A stretch of 64,000 nucleotides of DNA, taken from positions 1 through 64,000 of the forward strand of contig VWPU01000858.1 in assembly GCA_013398955.1 (NCBI GenBank), written 5' to 3'. Position 1 is the first letter of the stretch, and every line of letters begins with the position of its first letter. The notes beneath the pieces are model-generated. The model made no database searches, was not told where the DNA came from, and saw only the letters and a list, made by a program, of their open reading frames with translations. This DNA is from Callaeas wilsoni. Taxonomy: Eukaryota; Chordata; Aves; Passeriformes; Callaeidae. Below are positions 1-10,600 of this stretch, piece after piece. The position numbers were made by a program, and so were the translations under genes.

Positions 1-400
1 GATGGTGGGGGGTCCTGCAGCGGCTCTCCTGGGGGTCCCTGCCTTTGGCTGGGGGCTCCTGGGTGCTGCAGGGTGACAAGAGCTCTGCACCCGCAGCAGA
101 GCCAGCCCTCCTCTGCCCCGAGCTGTTTGCTCTCGGGTGACTTGTGCTCTCCGGCCGGTGGTCAGCAGGGGTGGGGAGGTGGTTCCTCAACCTGCACCTC
201 CCACCAGCAGCACTGCTCCAGCAGGACGCGGCGCCGGTGGCAGCAGGAGCAGCTCCGTGTGGGCTCTGCAGTCTCTCCCCTGTCCACTCTCGACCCTGCT
301 CCTGCTTTATTTATTTATGTTTGAGCAGAAGCATAACACAAATAAAGCACGGCCATAAAAATGTCAGGGAAAGTTCAAACCTATTCATTACCCATTTCAC
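1..400. other. Unique DNA, no gene seen
   Basis: The first 300 bases are GC-rich and unique, with short overlapping open frames in several phases and no recognisable protein. An AATAAA word at 341-346 follows a TTTATTTATTTATG run, which together resemble the 3' end of a transcript. No terminal coding exon is seen upstream, so this is only a motif match. Confidence 0.5.
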
Positions 401-740
401 TCCGATTAAAATTTCCATCAAGGCTGCTTGGTTTTGACTTGAGTTGCTTTCCTTTTAATGAGCTTGATCTAGAAAGTAAAAGATGCTAATTCATCCTTAC
501 ATCTCTATCATCTCCTGGCTTTTGCTATATAAAGCATCAAGGTCGCATTCTGGGGAAACGTCTTTTTACCAAAGGTGCCATAATAATAATGAAGCAGCAA
601 TTTGTTTCAGCAAACTGCCTACAGTAATGAAGCTTAATTATAACCGTGTTATTAATACTGCTGCTTAAGGTAATTCACTTCTGAGCGGGGCGCAGAACAG
701 TAAACTATAATTTAAACAAGAATCGAGACCTAATTTAAAT
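400..740. promoter_or_regulatory. AT-rich island, possible conserved non-coding element
   Basis: The base composition drops sharply towards A+T compared with both flanks. The block contains a TATATAAA word at 526-533, several TAATTATA/TTAAT words and a run of ATAATAATAATG. No reading frame longer than about 60 codons crosses it. Such islands in GC-rich avian DNA are often conserved enhancers, but conservation cannot be tested here. The TATA-like word alone is weak evidence for a promoter. Confidence 0.3.
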
Positions 741-1930
741 CATCAGATCTGCCGTGGAAAAGGCAAACAGAGCTGGAGCTCTCCCTCTGCTGCCTCCATC
801 ACCACCCGCTCCCCTCGCAGGGCTGCAGGAGCACAGAGAGCAGTCAGGAGCAGCTGGTGGCTCTTCCTGGCGTCCAACGTGCCTGTAAACTGCAAAATAT
901 TCCCTGTGCCCTGCAAGAAAGGGGGTGATGGACGTGTTCGGGCGTCTGTGCTCGTGTGGGCCTCCCAGAACTGCTCCCTGCCAGGCAGGAACATCAACCC
1001 CAATGCCCAGCCTCTCGGGAAACCTATAAAATGCCACTCTTAGAATTATATTTTTATGTCTTTCTTCCACTCTGTGATTTTAGGGCATGCGTCTGGAGGC
1101 TTGGGATCCTTACGAACTCCCAGTGCTTCCCGTCTCTGCTGTCCCCTCCTGCCTGTCCCCAGCTCTCTTTTCCAGGCTGAGCATCTCCACGCAGGCCTGT
1201 CCCTCTGCTGTGCCTCCCTGCTCCCTCCCTGCCAGAGGCACGCAGCCTTCTGTGAACTTCTTTGCTCTTGGATGCTCTTTCCTTTCTTTTCCAGGCCTGC
1301 GCTCCCCCTTTCTCCATAACAAGCTGCCTTCCCAGCACACGGCTGCAAGCCCTGACATCCTCCTTCCCCGAATCCCTCATTATTTCTGCCTCTTCCCTGC
1401 ACTCTCACCTCGCAGCCTCCTCGCCGCTCCCTCCAGCATCTCCGTGCTGCACCCCTCGCACGGCTACCCCGGCTCTGTGAAGCCAAATGACACGAGATGA
1501 TGGCTCTGCTGTGCCAGTAATAGCGTTTCCTGGCGCAGCCCGCTTCCCTGGGAAATGGAGTGAGGCGCTGCCGCAGCCCCGCTCGCCCTCGCCGTCCCTC
1601 TGCAGGGCTCGCTGTCATTCCCCGAGCCCAGCGTGTGGGATGTCTTCCTCCCTGGAAGATGTGGGCGTCCCGGGTCGCGGGGGATATTATCCCAGTTTCC
1701 TGGCACTGCCAGGTGTGGCTGTGCTCAACAGGCTGGCAGGGAGGAAGAGGAGGGGTGCGGGAGAAGTAAATAGGTGGAATGTTTCTGCTTGGGAAGGGGA
1801 AAAAAAAGCCTCCATCACTGTTCCACTTGACTGCAGCCTCCCGCAGGCTGTTTCATCTCATATTATCTAAGCTCCAAGGGGGTGTCCAATTTGAGGAACA
1901 ATAACTATAAAGTCATTTTCGGTCCCCCGC
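740..1930. other. GC-rich unique DNA, no gene seen
   Basis: This is unique sequence with strong pyrimidine strand bias on the plus strand between about 1130 and 1480, where C/T-rich words such as CCTCCCTGCC recur. The bias explains the several overlapping open frames on both strands, including 190 codons on the minus strand at 1046-1618 rich in K, R, E and G from purine runs. No conserved protein motif, repeat or RNA gene is recognised. Confidence 0.5.
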
Positions 1931-2530
1931 TGTGGCACAGCACATGATAGCCTGTGTAAAGCAGCAAACAGCCTCGCTGGCCGCGCCGGGCTGGGGCCGA
2001 GCGCGGGGCTGCCGGGGGAGCCGGTGCCTGGCAGCCGGAGCCGGCGGGAGGGACCGGCCGGGAGCCCGCGGCTCGTTCGGCACCGAGAGCAGCGCAAGGG
2101 CGAGGCTTGGCCGCCCGGCTCCTGCGGCGCTGCCGGGAAGGTCACGGAGCCGATGTGCAGCCGCAGCCGCCCAGCTTCGCTGCTCCGGCATTTTCCTCCC
2201 GATTTCCCCCTGCGGTGCCGCCGCCGGAGCGGCGCTGCCGAGGTTGCACCGCTGCCGCGAGCCCGGTCAAGCCGATCCCGCCTGCGGAGAAGGATCAAGA
2301 GCAGGAAATTGGAGAAAATGCGACAGTTTAGTGTCCTGGCCGCAGCAATGTGCTGGAGGGGCTCCCTGCTCTGCCTCGGGAGGGCCGTGGGGGTCCCGGG
2401 CTGGGGTCGGAGGGTGCCGGGGCAGCGGTGGTGAGCCGGGAGCTGCCCTGCTCCAGCTGCTGGGCTGCACCAAGGATCCACCTCCTCGGCAGAGGGGTTG
2501 CCGCTGAAAACACGAGATGAGGAGCTGGGT
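1930..2530. promoter_or_regulatory. CpG island, candidate promoter
   Basis: From about 1975 to 2290 CG dinucleotides are very frequent (many CCGG, GCGC and CGGC words), while both flanks are CpG-poor. Open frames run through it on both strands (263 codons on minus 1867-2658, 191 codons on plus 1932-2507), as expected where stop codons are rare. Their low-complexity A/R/G/P content argues against real coding. In vertebrates an unmethylated island of this size usually marks a transcription start, so a lncRNA promoter or a distal gene's alternative first exon is possible. No TATA box or initiator decides the direction. Confidence 0.45.
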
Positions 2531-4500
2531 TTCCTTTGCAGCTGGAAGAGCGTTCCCAGGCCAGCAGCCAGGTGGGCTTGGGAGCCTCGTGCTCCCTGGA
2601 ATTGCTCCCTAGCCCAGCAGTTGCAGGATGAGGCATCCACGAGCCCACTTCCCTCCAAACGTGGATTGAGATGAGTATCAGGAGAGCAAATAATAGTGGA
2701 TACACTTGGTACATGGGATTTGGAACAAATCCTTCTGCAGGCACACTCTTGCTAGAGCTGCTTAAAGAATAAATGGAGTCAAAATGAGGAACTCCATGAC
2801 AATTTATATGGATGTTCTACACAATTCAATACTGGGGGAGAAGGATGAACCTATTACAGTAATTAACTTGTTGCACATCAAAGCAAATGTGCTAAAGCAG
2901 CTTTTCTATGCAGCAGTTCTATTCAGTGGAGGAAGAAAACGGAAAAATAGGGGGAATAAAGTGTGCCCTTCCTGCTGTCACTATCCTCTTGTTTCAAGGA
3001 TCTCTCCCGAGGGATTTTACACCCGTGACTGGCTGCAAATCCGTCTTTGGGCCCACTGGGACTCTCATTAAAGCCCCCATGGCTGCAGGGAAGGTGGTGG
3101 ACAGAGCATCCTCATCTGTTCAGAGCAGTCCAGCCAGACTGGATGTAATTTAAGACAGAGTTTGAGAAGGGGAGAAATAGTAGGTGCCAGGGACTTTGGG
3201 AAGAGCAGAAGTTTTAATTGGGTTTTATCTATTAGTTAATCAGGAAGTATTTCAGTGACAATTAGGTCACAGCCTCTGGCATATCTGTGAAGCAGCCATC
3301 CATCATTAGCCCTACCTGGGCTTGCAAAGTGGTATTTATGAGTTTCCAACTGGTGAAAAAGCCCTTCTAAGAAATTAAGGTGAAAAGCACACCCTTGACC
3401 ATGGGGGGAAGGCTGTCAGCTGTGATTGATGGCTGGGAGCGGGGAAGAACAGCTGTTTATTGGGTCCAGCAAGGTTGAAAGCCCTTTGTGGGTCGGCAGC
3501 AGCTGGTCCTGGAATGAGCTGCTGGTTGGGTTTGTCCTGCAGGGCTGCTCTGGCAGCCCCGGGGCTGCCCCGGTGTCCCGAGGGGGACTTGGGCGTGGAC
3601 GCGATGCTCTGCCGCGTGCGGATCTGCCTCCTCTGCCCTGCGTGGCACCCACGGGAGGAGACTGGCATCTGGCATGGGCACAGGGCTGGAATGGGGTGGC
3701 ACGGCCGCTCCCACGTGCCCAGGAGCTGGTTGAGCCCGGCTCTCCGCAGGCTGCTGTGACCCCCTTGCCGCAGGGAGGGAGCATTTCCCCGAGCCGCTGT
3801 GCGCACGTGTTGGTCTGAATGAGTGGGTTTTGCACAGCTCTGCCCAAACATGCCGGAGTCCTTGAAACTCAGGCGGCTGCTGCCGTTGTCACTGAGGAGG
3901 GGGATGGACGAGGGAGCAGTGTGGGTGATCCTGCTGGCCCCTTGGAGCTGGGGCTCGGGCAGAGCGCAACGCGGACAGGAGAAGCGATCCCTGCTAGGTC
4001 TGTGCAGGACGCAGCGATAGCAGGGAGGCAGTGGCCATGGGAATGAGCCTGTTTCTTTTTCCTGATGTCATTCTGATCGAAGAAATGTTAATTGGGCATC
4101 TTATAAACAATTTGTTCGCATCCTCCCAGTTCTCCAAGGAGCAGCAGAGGGATGGGGCCGGGAGTGAGGGAGGAGCAGCCACGAGCCCAATCCCACGGGA
4201 TGGAGCCGGGTGGACAGGTCTCCTCGGAGGCAGGAGACGGGCAAGGGAAGGACAGCCTGAGCCAGAACTGAATTGCTGAGAAGAGGAGGGAATAATCATG
4301 TGGAAATTGCAGGTGAGATGAGGACGGCTTGGCTTCCGGGCGCTGTTGAGAGGATCCAGCAGCCCTGGGATGAGCTCAGGCACACGAGGTTCTCCTCACT
4401 AAAACAAACACTCGGCTGCCGAGGCCAGGCAGGCAGGAGCCCTTCTCTTTTAATTATCTGCGGTGGAGGCTGTTCAGCTGCGAGTGTATTGAGCTGCCGG
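2530..4500. other. Unique DNA, no gene seen
   Basis: A moderately AT-rich part (about 2690-2970 and 3160-3400) is followed by GC-rich unique DNA. Open frames on both strands at 3375-3851 overlap in every phase and carry no recognisable domain. No interspersed repeat or RNA gene is seen. Confidence 0.5.
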
Positions 4501-5070
4501 GCACGCTGGGTACATCCCTCCTCCAGGTTAAGTGGTAATTACACCTAATTAGGAGCAAATAAATATTTTATATGCTTTGGACTACTGCAAGTGACCAGCA
4601 GAAACCTCTAAGTGCTGGAGAACACGTCACCAGCCGCAAGTCCTTGCTGCAGCCGTCCCGCAGGGTCCCCTCAAAGGACACCACGGGTCTTGTCTCTAAA
4701 GCCTGAAAACCCTGCGCACAGCCCTGGGATTCCTGCTGCAGCCTCTCTGTGTCCCGGGGATTCCCGTGCCTCCAGTGCCGGCCCTTCACGGCGTCCTGGC
4801 AGGGAGGAGGACGCAGCACCGCAGCTTTGCCTTGATTACGTTGTGTTCTGCAATAAACAGCAGTGAGTGTTCATTATTATTTAAACACCCCGTGCTTCCC
4901 AAGCCTTATTTGGGCGGCGTTTTTCCACAGCATATGTTGGAATTTACAGTAAGTGCAGCCGCTCTACAGTCAACATTTGGTTTCTCTCACCCACAGACTG
5001 CAGTGCTAATTAGGGGAGGTTTCCCCTCGTTATCCCGAGGAGGTCAAGCATAGCAATTTGCATTTTGCGG
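4500..5070. promoter_or_regulatory. AT islands with a POU octamer
   Basis: Two AT-rich stretches (about 4535-4580 and 4845-5065) flank a GC-rich middle. The first has TAATTACACCTAATTAGG and AAATAAATATTTTATATG words. The second ends with a perfect octamer ATTTGCAT at 5056-5063, the classical POU/Oct recognition word. These features suit a developmental enhancer, but single motif matches occur by chance and no conservation data are available. Confidence 0.3.
5056..5063 (+). promoter_or_regulatory. Octamer ATTTGCAT
   Basis: This is an exact match to the POU-domain octamer, at the border between an AT-rich island and GC-rich DNA. An 8-base word is expected about once per strand in a window of this size, so function is not established. 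Confidence 0.25.
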
Positions 5071-5880
5071 AGAGCCGAGAGCAGCAGTGGCAGAGCTCAT
5101 CCGGCCAGAACGAGGCCCAGAGACCCCGGCATGGGGCAGAGTGGGCTCAGGAGCTCAGCACAGCCACGGTCCCCGGGAGCTGGGGCTGGCCAGGCTCTCC
5201 CAAAGGATGCCACGTGTTGAGAAGGAAGAAGGGGACGGAGTGGGAGTCTTCATGTTGGCTGGAGAGATCACACAGCCACAGAATCATTGTAAAAGACCTC
5301 CAAGGTCATCGAGTCCAGCCTCTGACCGAGCACCACCATCTCCACTGGACGTGGAGCTCTTGCTCCTGAGCTGTTGCCGTCACTGCCTCAGCCCTCCTGA
5401 GTCCTGCACGCGCTCCTCCGAAGGGAAATGTCAAACTTCACTGCAGAGCTGGGTACCCACACCAGCCAAGGAAGGGCTGGCAGGGCTGCTGTGCATGCCC
5501 TTGATCATCTGCCCTCTGGCATTAGCCTGCATTAAGCTCCCAAAGCATTCCAGGCTGGCCTGGGAGCAGGGTAAATACGGGCACCGGAGCCTGTCCCGCT
5601 GTGTTTGCACAGCCCTCGGTGCAGAGCATCCAGGCACAGGCTTGGAGATTGCAGAATCAAATGGAATCCCTCCCCTGAGCCACCTCTGTCAGGGGGCGAT
5701 GCCAGCTCGCAGGGACAGAGGTCCCCGTCCCCATCACCGCGGCTGCTCCCTCAGTTCCACGCCTCTGTGAGCACACACAGCCGGGGGAAGGTGCCTGCTG
5801 AGCAAGGCCAGCCCTGCTCCTTGCTCCAGATGTGCTCGGCAGTTTGAGCTGCTCTCAAGCTCTGTTTGGGTCTTCCCACA
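5070..5880. other. GC-rich unique DNA with a CR1 scrap, no gene
   Basis: A 227-codon open frame on the plus strand (5087-5770) runs through the CR1 fragment at 5277-5338, so at least part of it is repeat-derived. Its composition is generic and no domain is recognised. I treat it as a chance frame. Confidence 0.5.
5277..5338 (-). repeat. CR1 LINE fragment (3' end)
   Basis: On the plus strand the stretch reads like the reverse complement of a CR1 3' end: a CAGAATCATT start, then AAAAGACCTCCAAGGTCATC, GAGTCCAGCC and a trailing CACCACC. The usual avian form has GGTTGGAAAAGACC, and this copy has lost the GGTTGG core, so it is old and degenerate. The element lies on the minus strand and no reverse-transcriptase part is left. 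CR1 copies are typically 5'-truncated, so only a 3' tail is expected. Confidence 0.75.
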
Positions 5881-7400
5881 TTAATTCCAAGGAGAAGGGC
5901 TCAAAAGTTCAGAATGGGAGAGAGGGATCTTTGATGTAGGAGGCTCTTGTCTCTGAAAAAAGCTTTATATTATTATGTAAAACATAAAGGGCATTCATCA
6001 GGAAACTGTGCTGCTTAATTTAGGAGCTCTGTCTTCTCAGGCTCTTCCCCCTTCTTTGTTTAATGAGCGAAGGGGAGGCAGCATTGCTCGAGAAATGAAC
6101 TTTTTTACTCCCAGGCTCAAAGTGGGGGACTTGTCGTGGAAGCAGAGGTGACACCATAGCCTGGTCTGGCCCTGAGCAGCTGGGGACATCTCGAGCAGCA
6201 GGGAAGGTGGTGAAGGGGGACTGGAACCCATCGGTGCCCATCTGCCCCAGCCCTGGGACAGGGGGGCGATCCTGGTGAGCATCCTGTGTGCCCCCCCACC
6301 CTGCCAGGCCACCAGAGACCCCTGAACTGCACTCCAGAGCTGCTCCCCTGCCAGGGCCCCCCGCCCCAGCCCTGCTGGCACTGCAGCCAAAGGCGTAATG
6401 AGAAAAGTACACCTTCCCCCCAAAATCAATAGGGAGACCTGGGGGGTCACCTAATTGGAGGCTGCTCACCGAGCGCCAGCACAGCCAGAGCCCAACCGCA
6501 GCACTTGAGCCTGGCTGTGAGATCATAAATCACATTCCCAGCCCGGCACTGCCTCCTCTGCGTCTCGGTGCTCCATCGATCCGGTGCCGTGGCTCCCGCT
6601 GCACCAGGGAGCAGGAGAGCCACGAGGACACGGGAGCTGAGCCCAGCTGAGCTGAGCTGAGCTGAGCTGAGCTGGGCAGGCGCTGCTCCAGGCTCCCAGC
6701 AATTGCCTCCAGTTGTTTTCTTTAGCAAGGAAATAGTTTGCTTTTTCAGGAAGGAAATTCACCGGGGTTTGCTGCTTCATTCATTTGTTCTGGTGCCGGC
6801 TTTGGAAGCTCTCCAAGGATGTTGGCTAAACAAAAGCTGATTAGTTGGTGGTGCCTGGCTTAGCCTGGACACTGTGGGTCTGTGCAGGGGGGTGGGAGCC
6901 TCTCCTCCTCATCCTGCCCGTGCCCTGCTGGGGCACAGCACCCACTGGCACTGGCAGCTCGCAGCCGGCATTGGTTCTTCATCTCCAGAACCAGAGCCCT
7001 CCCTTTGGGGCTCAGCCTGGCTTCCAGACGGGACTCAAAAGCCCGATTCAACAGGAAAAAGCTGTTCCAAATGAAGGAACATTCCAGCGCTGAAGGAAGG
7101 AGCCCTCCTGCCCCAGGGCTGCTGCCTGCCTGGGCCAGGCTCTCCTGCCATCCCCAGCCAGGTCCTGCTTCATAAATCCAAGCCCAAGTGACTTAGGAAT
7201 GGCTTTGCCATCCCTGCAAAGTCCCAGCCACTGGATTGCCTGCCTGAGGGGAGCACTTCCAGCTGTGGCGGGGGAAAGGGAGAAGGAGGTGATGCACATT
7301 TGCTGCTGTGGCCTCGGAAAAACACCCAGAACTTGCTGGAGAGCCCGTGTGCTCCCTCAGATGCACCCGGAAGGATTGCTCAGAGAGGAGCAGCAATAAT
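5880..7400. other. Mostly GC-rich unique DNA, no gene seen
   Basis: A short AT-rich stretch (about 5880-6070) leads into GC-rich DNA with C runs near 6265-6300. The only structured part is the pentamer array at 6645-6674. Open frames such as minus 6020-6526 have no recognisable family. No interspersed repeat is seen. Confidence 0.5.
6645..6674 (+). repeat. AGCTG pentamer microsatellite
   Basis: Six tandem copies of AGCTG follow a CAGCTGAGCCC lead-in. The unit is close to the GAGCT word found in immunoglobulin switch regions, but the array is only 30 bp and no immunoglobulin gene is nearby, so it is best read as a short microsatellite. Confidence 0.85.
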
Positions 7401-7900
7401 CACCACAACCCAAAGAAAAAAAATAATCAAAGGCTAATCCTAAAAACTCTCCTTTAATCTTTGTGCTTCCAGACGTCGTCTCCCTTTCATCTAGGACTTT
7501 GCTGTTCACTACAGTTACAGAAACCACAAGGCTGGAAGAGGGGAGGAAAAAAGAAGAGATTAAATTAATGAGCAGGTAAGCGGGTTTATCATTTTGTCTG
7601 ATCCTTCCTTCCTTCCTGCTAATTTCTCTGAGCCAATTTGGGAGGCAGAGCCTGATGGTAACTTTGCCACAGACTGTTGTATCCCTTTTCTTCCTTACAT
7701 CATTTATCCCAATGATGATAATGTCTGATTTGTGGAGCTGCTTCAAGGGCCAGGGCAGCGGGGGGGTGTTGGCAGAGAAAAACATTTGCCTGCATAAAGA
7801 TAATGAAATGGGTGCTTTGGGCTTCTGGTAGTTCTGTCTGGGCTGTGCCATAATTAGGCTGTAATGAGCAAGGGCACAAAAACTGGAAATGTGGAAAGGG
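7400..7900. promoter_or_regulatory. AT-rich island, possible conserved element
   Basis: The block is clearly AT-richer than its flanks and has ATTAAATTAATGAG, GATGATAATG and CTTTAATC words. Unusually for its composition it is crossed by a long minus-strand open frame (7357-8139, 260 codons). It also holds splice-like borders on both strands: plus 7473-7575 with TTCCAG before and GTAAGC after, and minus 7699-7737 with GAAGCAG before and GTAAGG after. No protein family is recognised. A conserved non-coding element is the simplest reading. Confidence 0.3.
7699..7737 (-). other. Weak candidate micro-exon
   Basis: On the minus strand a pyrimidine-rich stretch ending CCTTGAAGCAG precedes 39 bases that are open in phase 0 (LHKSDIIIIGIND) and are followed by GTAAGG. 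The frame continues open on both sides for a long way (minus 7357-8139), so the borders may not be used. No homologue is recognised. It is recorded only because both borders match splice consensus. Confidence 0.08.
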
Positions 7901-10600
7901 GTGGGAGAGGAGCACCAGAGTGTCCAGGTGCTGAGCCCACGCTGGATCTTCCTGTCTTCTAAATGCTGGGCTTCCTGAAGGAGTCCTGAGTGGTTCCAGG
8001 CGTTCCCAGCCCCGCAGCACAGCAGCCGGGGAGCAGGACGGGCTGCCAAGGGCGCTGGCACTGCGCACACGGGGCCGGAGCCGCCCCGCAGGGTCACCCG
8101 TGGGGAAAGAGGCCGCACCGATGCCGTGGGGAAGAGCACGTTGGCACATCCTGCATCCCACGGCTCATTAATCCAGCGGCTGAGTAGCCAAATGCGAGGC
8201 GATCAATCAGGCCTCAGTGGAAGCATTTTCTGCCCAGGGCTGGGCAGCTGCCAGGCCGTGAACGCCGCAGGAGGAGCGGCCGCCCCGCACGGGCACGCGG
8301 GCAGCAGGAAATGAGCCCTCGTAGTTAGAGGTGACGTGTTTGTGGCCATTTTCCATGACCCGTTGGGATGGGGGCAGTGGATGCTCCAGCAGCGGGGCCT
8401 GTCTTGCCAGCTGATAAAGCTTTAGCTCATTAGTTATGAACTGGAAACAGGAAACGAGCTGGTGCCAGGCGTGCCCGTGGCTCGTGGCTTTCGGCCTTCC
8501 TGCGCCAGAGCAACGGCTTAAATTAATTGTCCTGGGGCCCCTTGTCATCCTGCGGGTCAGCACCCAGGCCTGGAATGGAGAGTGATCACCCAGCCAGGTT
8601 ACTGTCCCTGCCGGCCCTCCCGCCCCCTCCCCTCCTGCTCTCGCGGCTGCTGCCAGGCAGGAAGACGAACGCACGCTTAGCAAAGCATTTACCAGGAGGG
8701 CACTTCACCACCAGGCAGGTGGGTTCATAAATCCTCCGGCCCCTTCCAGACGAGAGCAGATTACTCCCTGCCCTCGATGAGTTTTGCTCAGAATTGAATT
8801 ACAGGCTCTGCATAAGGCCCTGCGGGGACAGGTCCTGCTCAGGGAGCCACCTGCATCCTCCCACGCCATGGACGGGCTCCTCCCCTGCTCCAGCATCACC
8901 CCCTGAGCCCCCGCAGCCCCTGGCAGAGGAAGGAGCAGAGGCCCCGGCCTGCTGATCCTGCCTGAGGGCACAGGCAGTGCTGGGGAATCTCTGAGAGCCA
9001 CCCTCGCCTTGGATCCACTGCTCAGGACCAGCTCCTCTTCCTCGCCCCAACTTCTCCTTCTAATGATGTTTGCTCCAAAGCTGTTTTCCCCTTGGTTCTT
9101 TCCACCTGTCGCCTCCTTCCAATCCAATTAGTGCTTTGCTGGTGGTTCCTTGGATGTCAGCGATGGTGTCCGTGTGCCCCTGGCTTTGAGGTCGGTCCCT
9201 CGGCCCCGTCAGGCACTGTCTGACCCATCCCTCTGTTTCATCTTCTCCTGCTGGTGCTGCGTGGGCTGCTCTGAAGTGCTGGAGCTGACTCCAAAGTAGA
9301 AAGCTTTTCAATTAAGAAACTTTTATTTTTTTAGGACTCATTAAAAGAGAGAGAGAAAGAGAGAGGATTATTTTTTTTTCTTCTTTGTGGTAATTATTAT
9401 TAATGGCCTTTCTTTTTAGCAGAGGTTTGTTACCCTCGCGCAGGAGGGGAACGCTGGCAGGCTCTGGCGGGGGGGTGTAACTGGAAGTGACGGGGAACGA
9501 TGTCTCCTACATTATTTCATTAGCAGGAGAACACATCTGAGGGAATGCGCGATTCCCAGCTGCCGGCAGCTCCCGTGTCGTGCTCCACTGCAGGGCTGGG
9601 AGAGGAGGAGGCTGAGAGCCGGGCACGGAAAAGCCTGGTGGTGCCTCCATCTCCCACATCTCCCCCTTATCTCTGGAAACAGCCGTTCCTCCACTTCCAC
9701 AGAGAGCCTTTAGTGCCCGGCCGCCCTGCCAGCACACCCAGCCAAGCTCCAGCAGCTGAAGCTGAACCTGCCCCACACAGGCCGTGCCCCAGCCCACCCC
9801 TCCAGCCCAGATCCCGGCCTCCCCTTTCCCTGCGCATCAAAGCACCCGTACAGGCGCAGCACCGTACATGACCCACTTTTGTATCCAGAGCAGCCGCTGC
9901 TGTTTGAAAGCTCATAATGCTGCAGTAATCCCGGATGATCAAAGGCTCCCACATCCACCCACAGGTACAGCAAAAACAAGCAGGAGCCGGGCGCGAGGCT
10001 GCCGGAGTGCAGCTCTGGGCAGGGAACGCCGCGGCGCGTCCTCTCCGCGGGCTCCCCGGCTCTGCCGGAGCAGAAAGCAGAAAATGGGACATGTCTCTGG
10101 GAGGCTCAGGTCTGCAGCTCGGCCTCGCTGGGAAATTCAGGCTGAGCAGGATGACAGCTTGTGCCAAAAGTGGGCAATTCCTCTGCTCCTCGAAAGGAAG
10201 GACTGAAGGAGGTGGCGAAGGCCAGCGGTGGATCTTTGGGGGGAAGTGGCTCAAGGCTCCTGGGGAGGAAGGAGGTGCCACGTGCTCTCACAGTTCTTCC
10301 TTGCGGTGACCCTGTGGTTTTGTTCTGCTTGGGTAAATCCCATTTTCTGAGCCAAATCTGCAAAATGAGGCTGCACTTACAGAAATTAAACCCCTCCTGT
10401 GCCCCGTGCTGCCAGAGCATTAAAAGCAGTGACAGTGCGACGGCTCTTCAGTGGCTACAGCTGCAGAATCCGGTGATTGACCCCCCACCCACAAACGGGG
10501 CATCCCCTGCCCAGCCCAGGCTCTGGCTCTCCTCCTCTGGGGAATCCTGGTCCAAGCTCTCTGCAAACCCAGGTGGCATCAGCTGCCTCAGGATGGCTTT
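7900..10600. other. GC-rich unique DNA, no gene seen
   Basis: The stretch is mainly GC-rich and unique, with CpG-richer spots near 7990-8120 and 10000-10070. AT-richer interruptions lie near 8390-8440 (GATAAAGCTTTAGCTCATTAG) and 9300-9420 (poly-T, TAATTATTATTAATGG). A short GA-rich run sits at 9345-9365. Open frames are overlapping and low in information. No RNA gene or interspersed repeat is recognised. Confidence 0.5.
9345..9365 (+). repeat. Short GA-rich simple repeat
   Basis: This is an interrupted run of GA dinucleotides (AGAGAGAGAGAAAGAGAGAG) inside an AT-rich patch with poly-T runs on either side. It is too short to classify beyond simple repeat. Confidence 0.8.

Noticed and set aside
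341..346. AATAAA as a polyadenylation signal
   Set aside because: No terminal exon is recognised upstream, and the hexamer is common in AT-rich DNA.
526..533. TATATAAA as a TATA box
   Set aside because: Inside an AT-rich island with no downstream initiator or open frame, so chance is likely.
1867..2658. 263-codon minus-strand frame in the CpG island
   Set aside because: Composition-driven (A, R, G, P, S), overlapped by a 191-codon plus frame, with no recognisable domain.
6645..6674. Immunoglobulin switch-like GAGCT repeats
   Set aside because: Only 30 bp long, with no constant-region gene or longer switch structure nearby.
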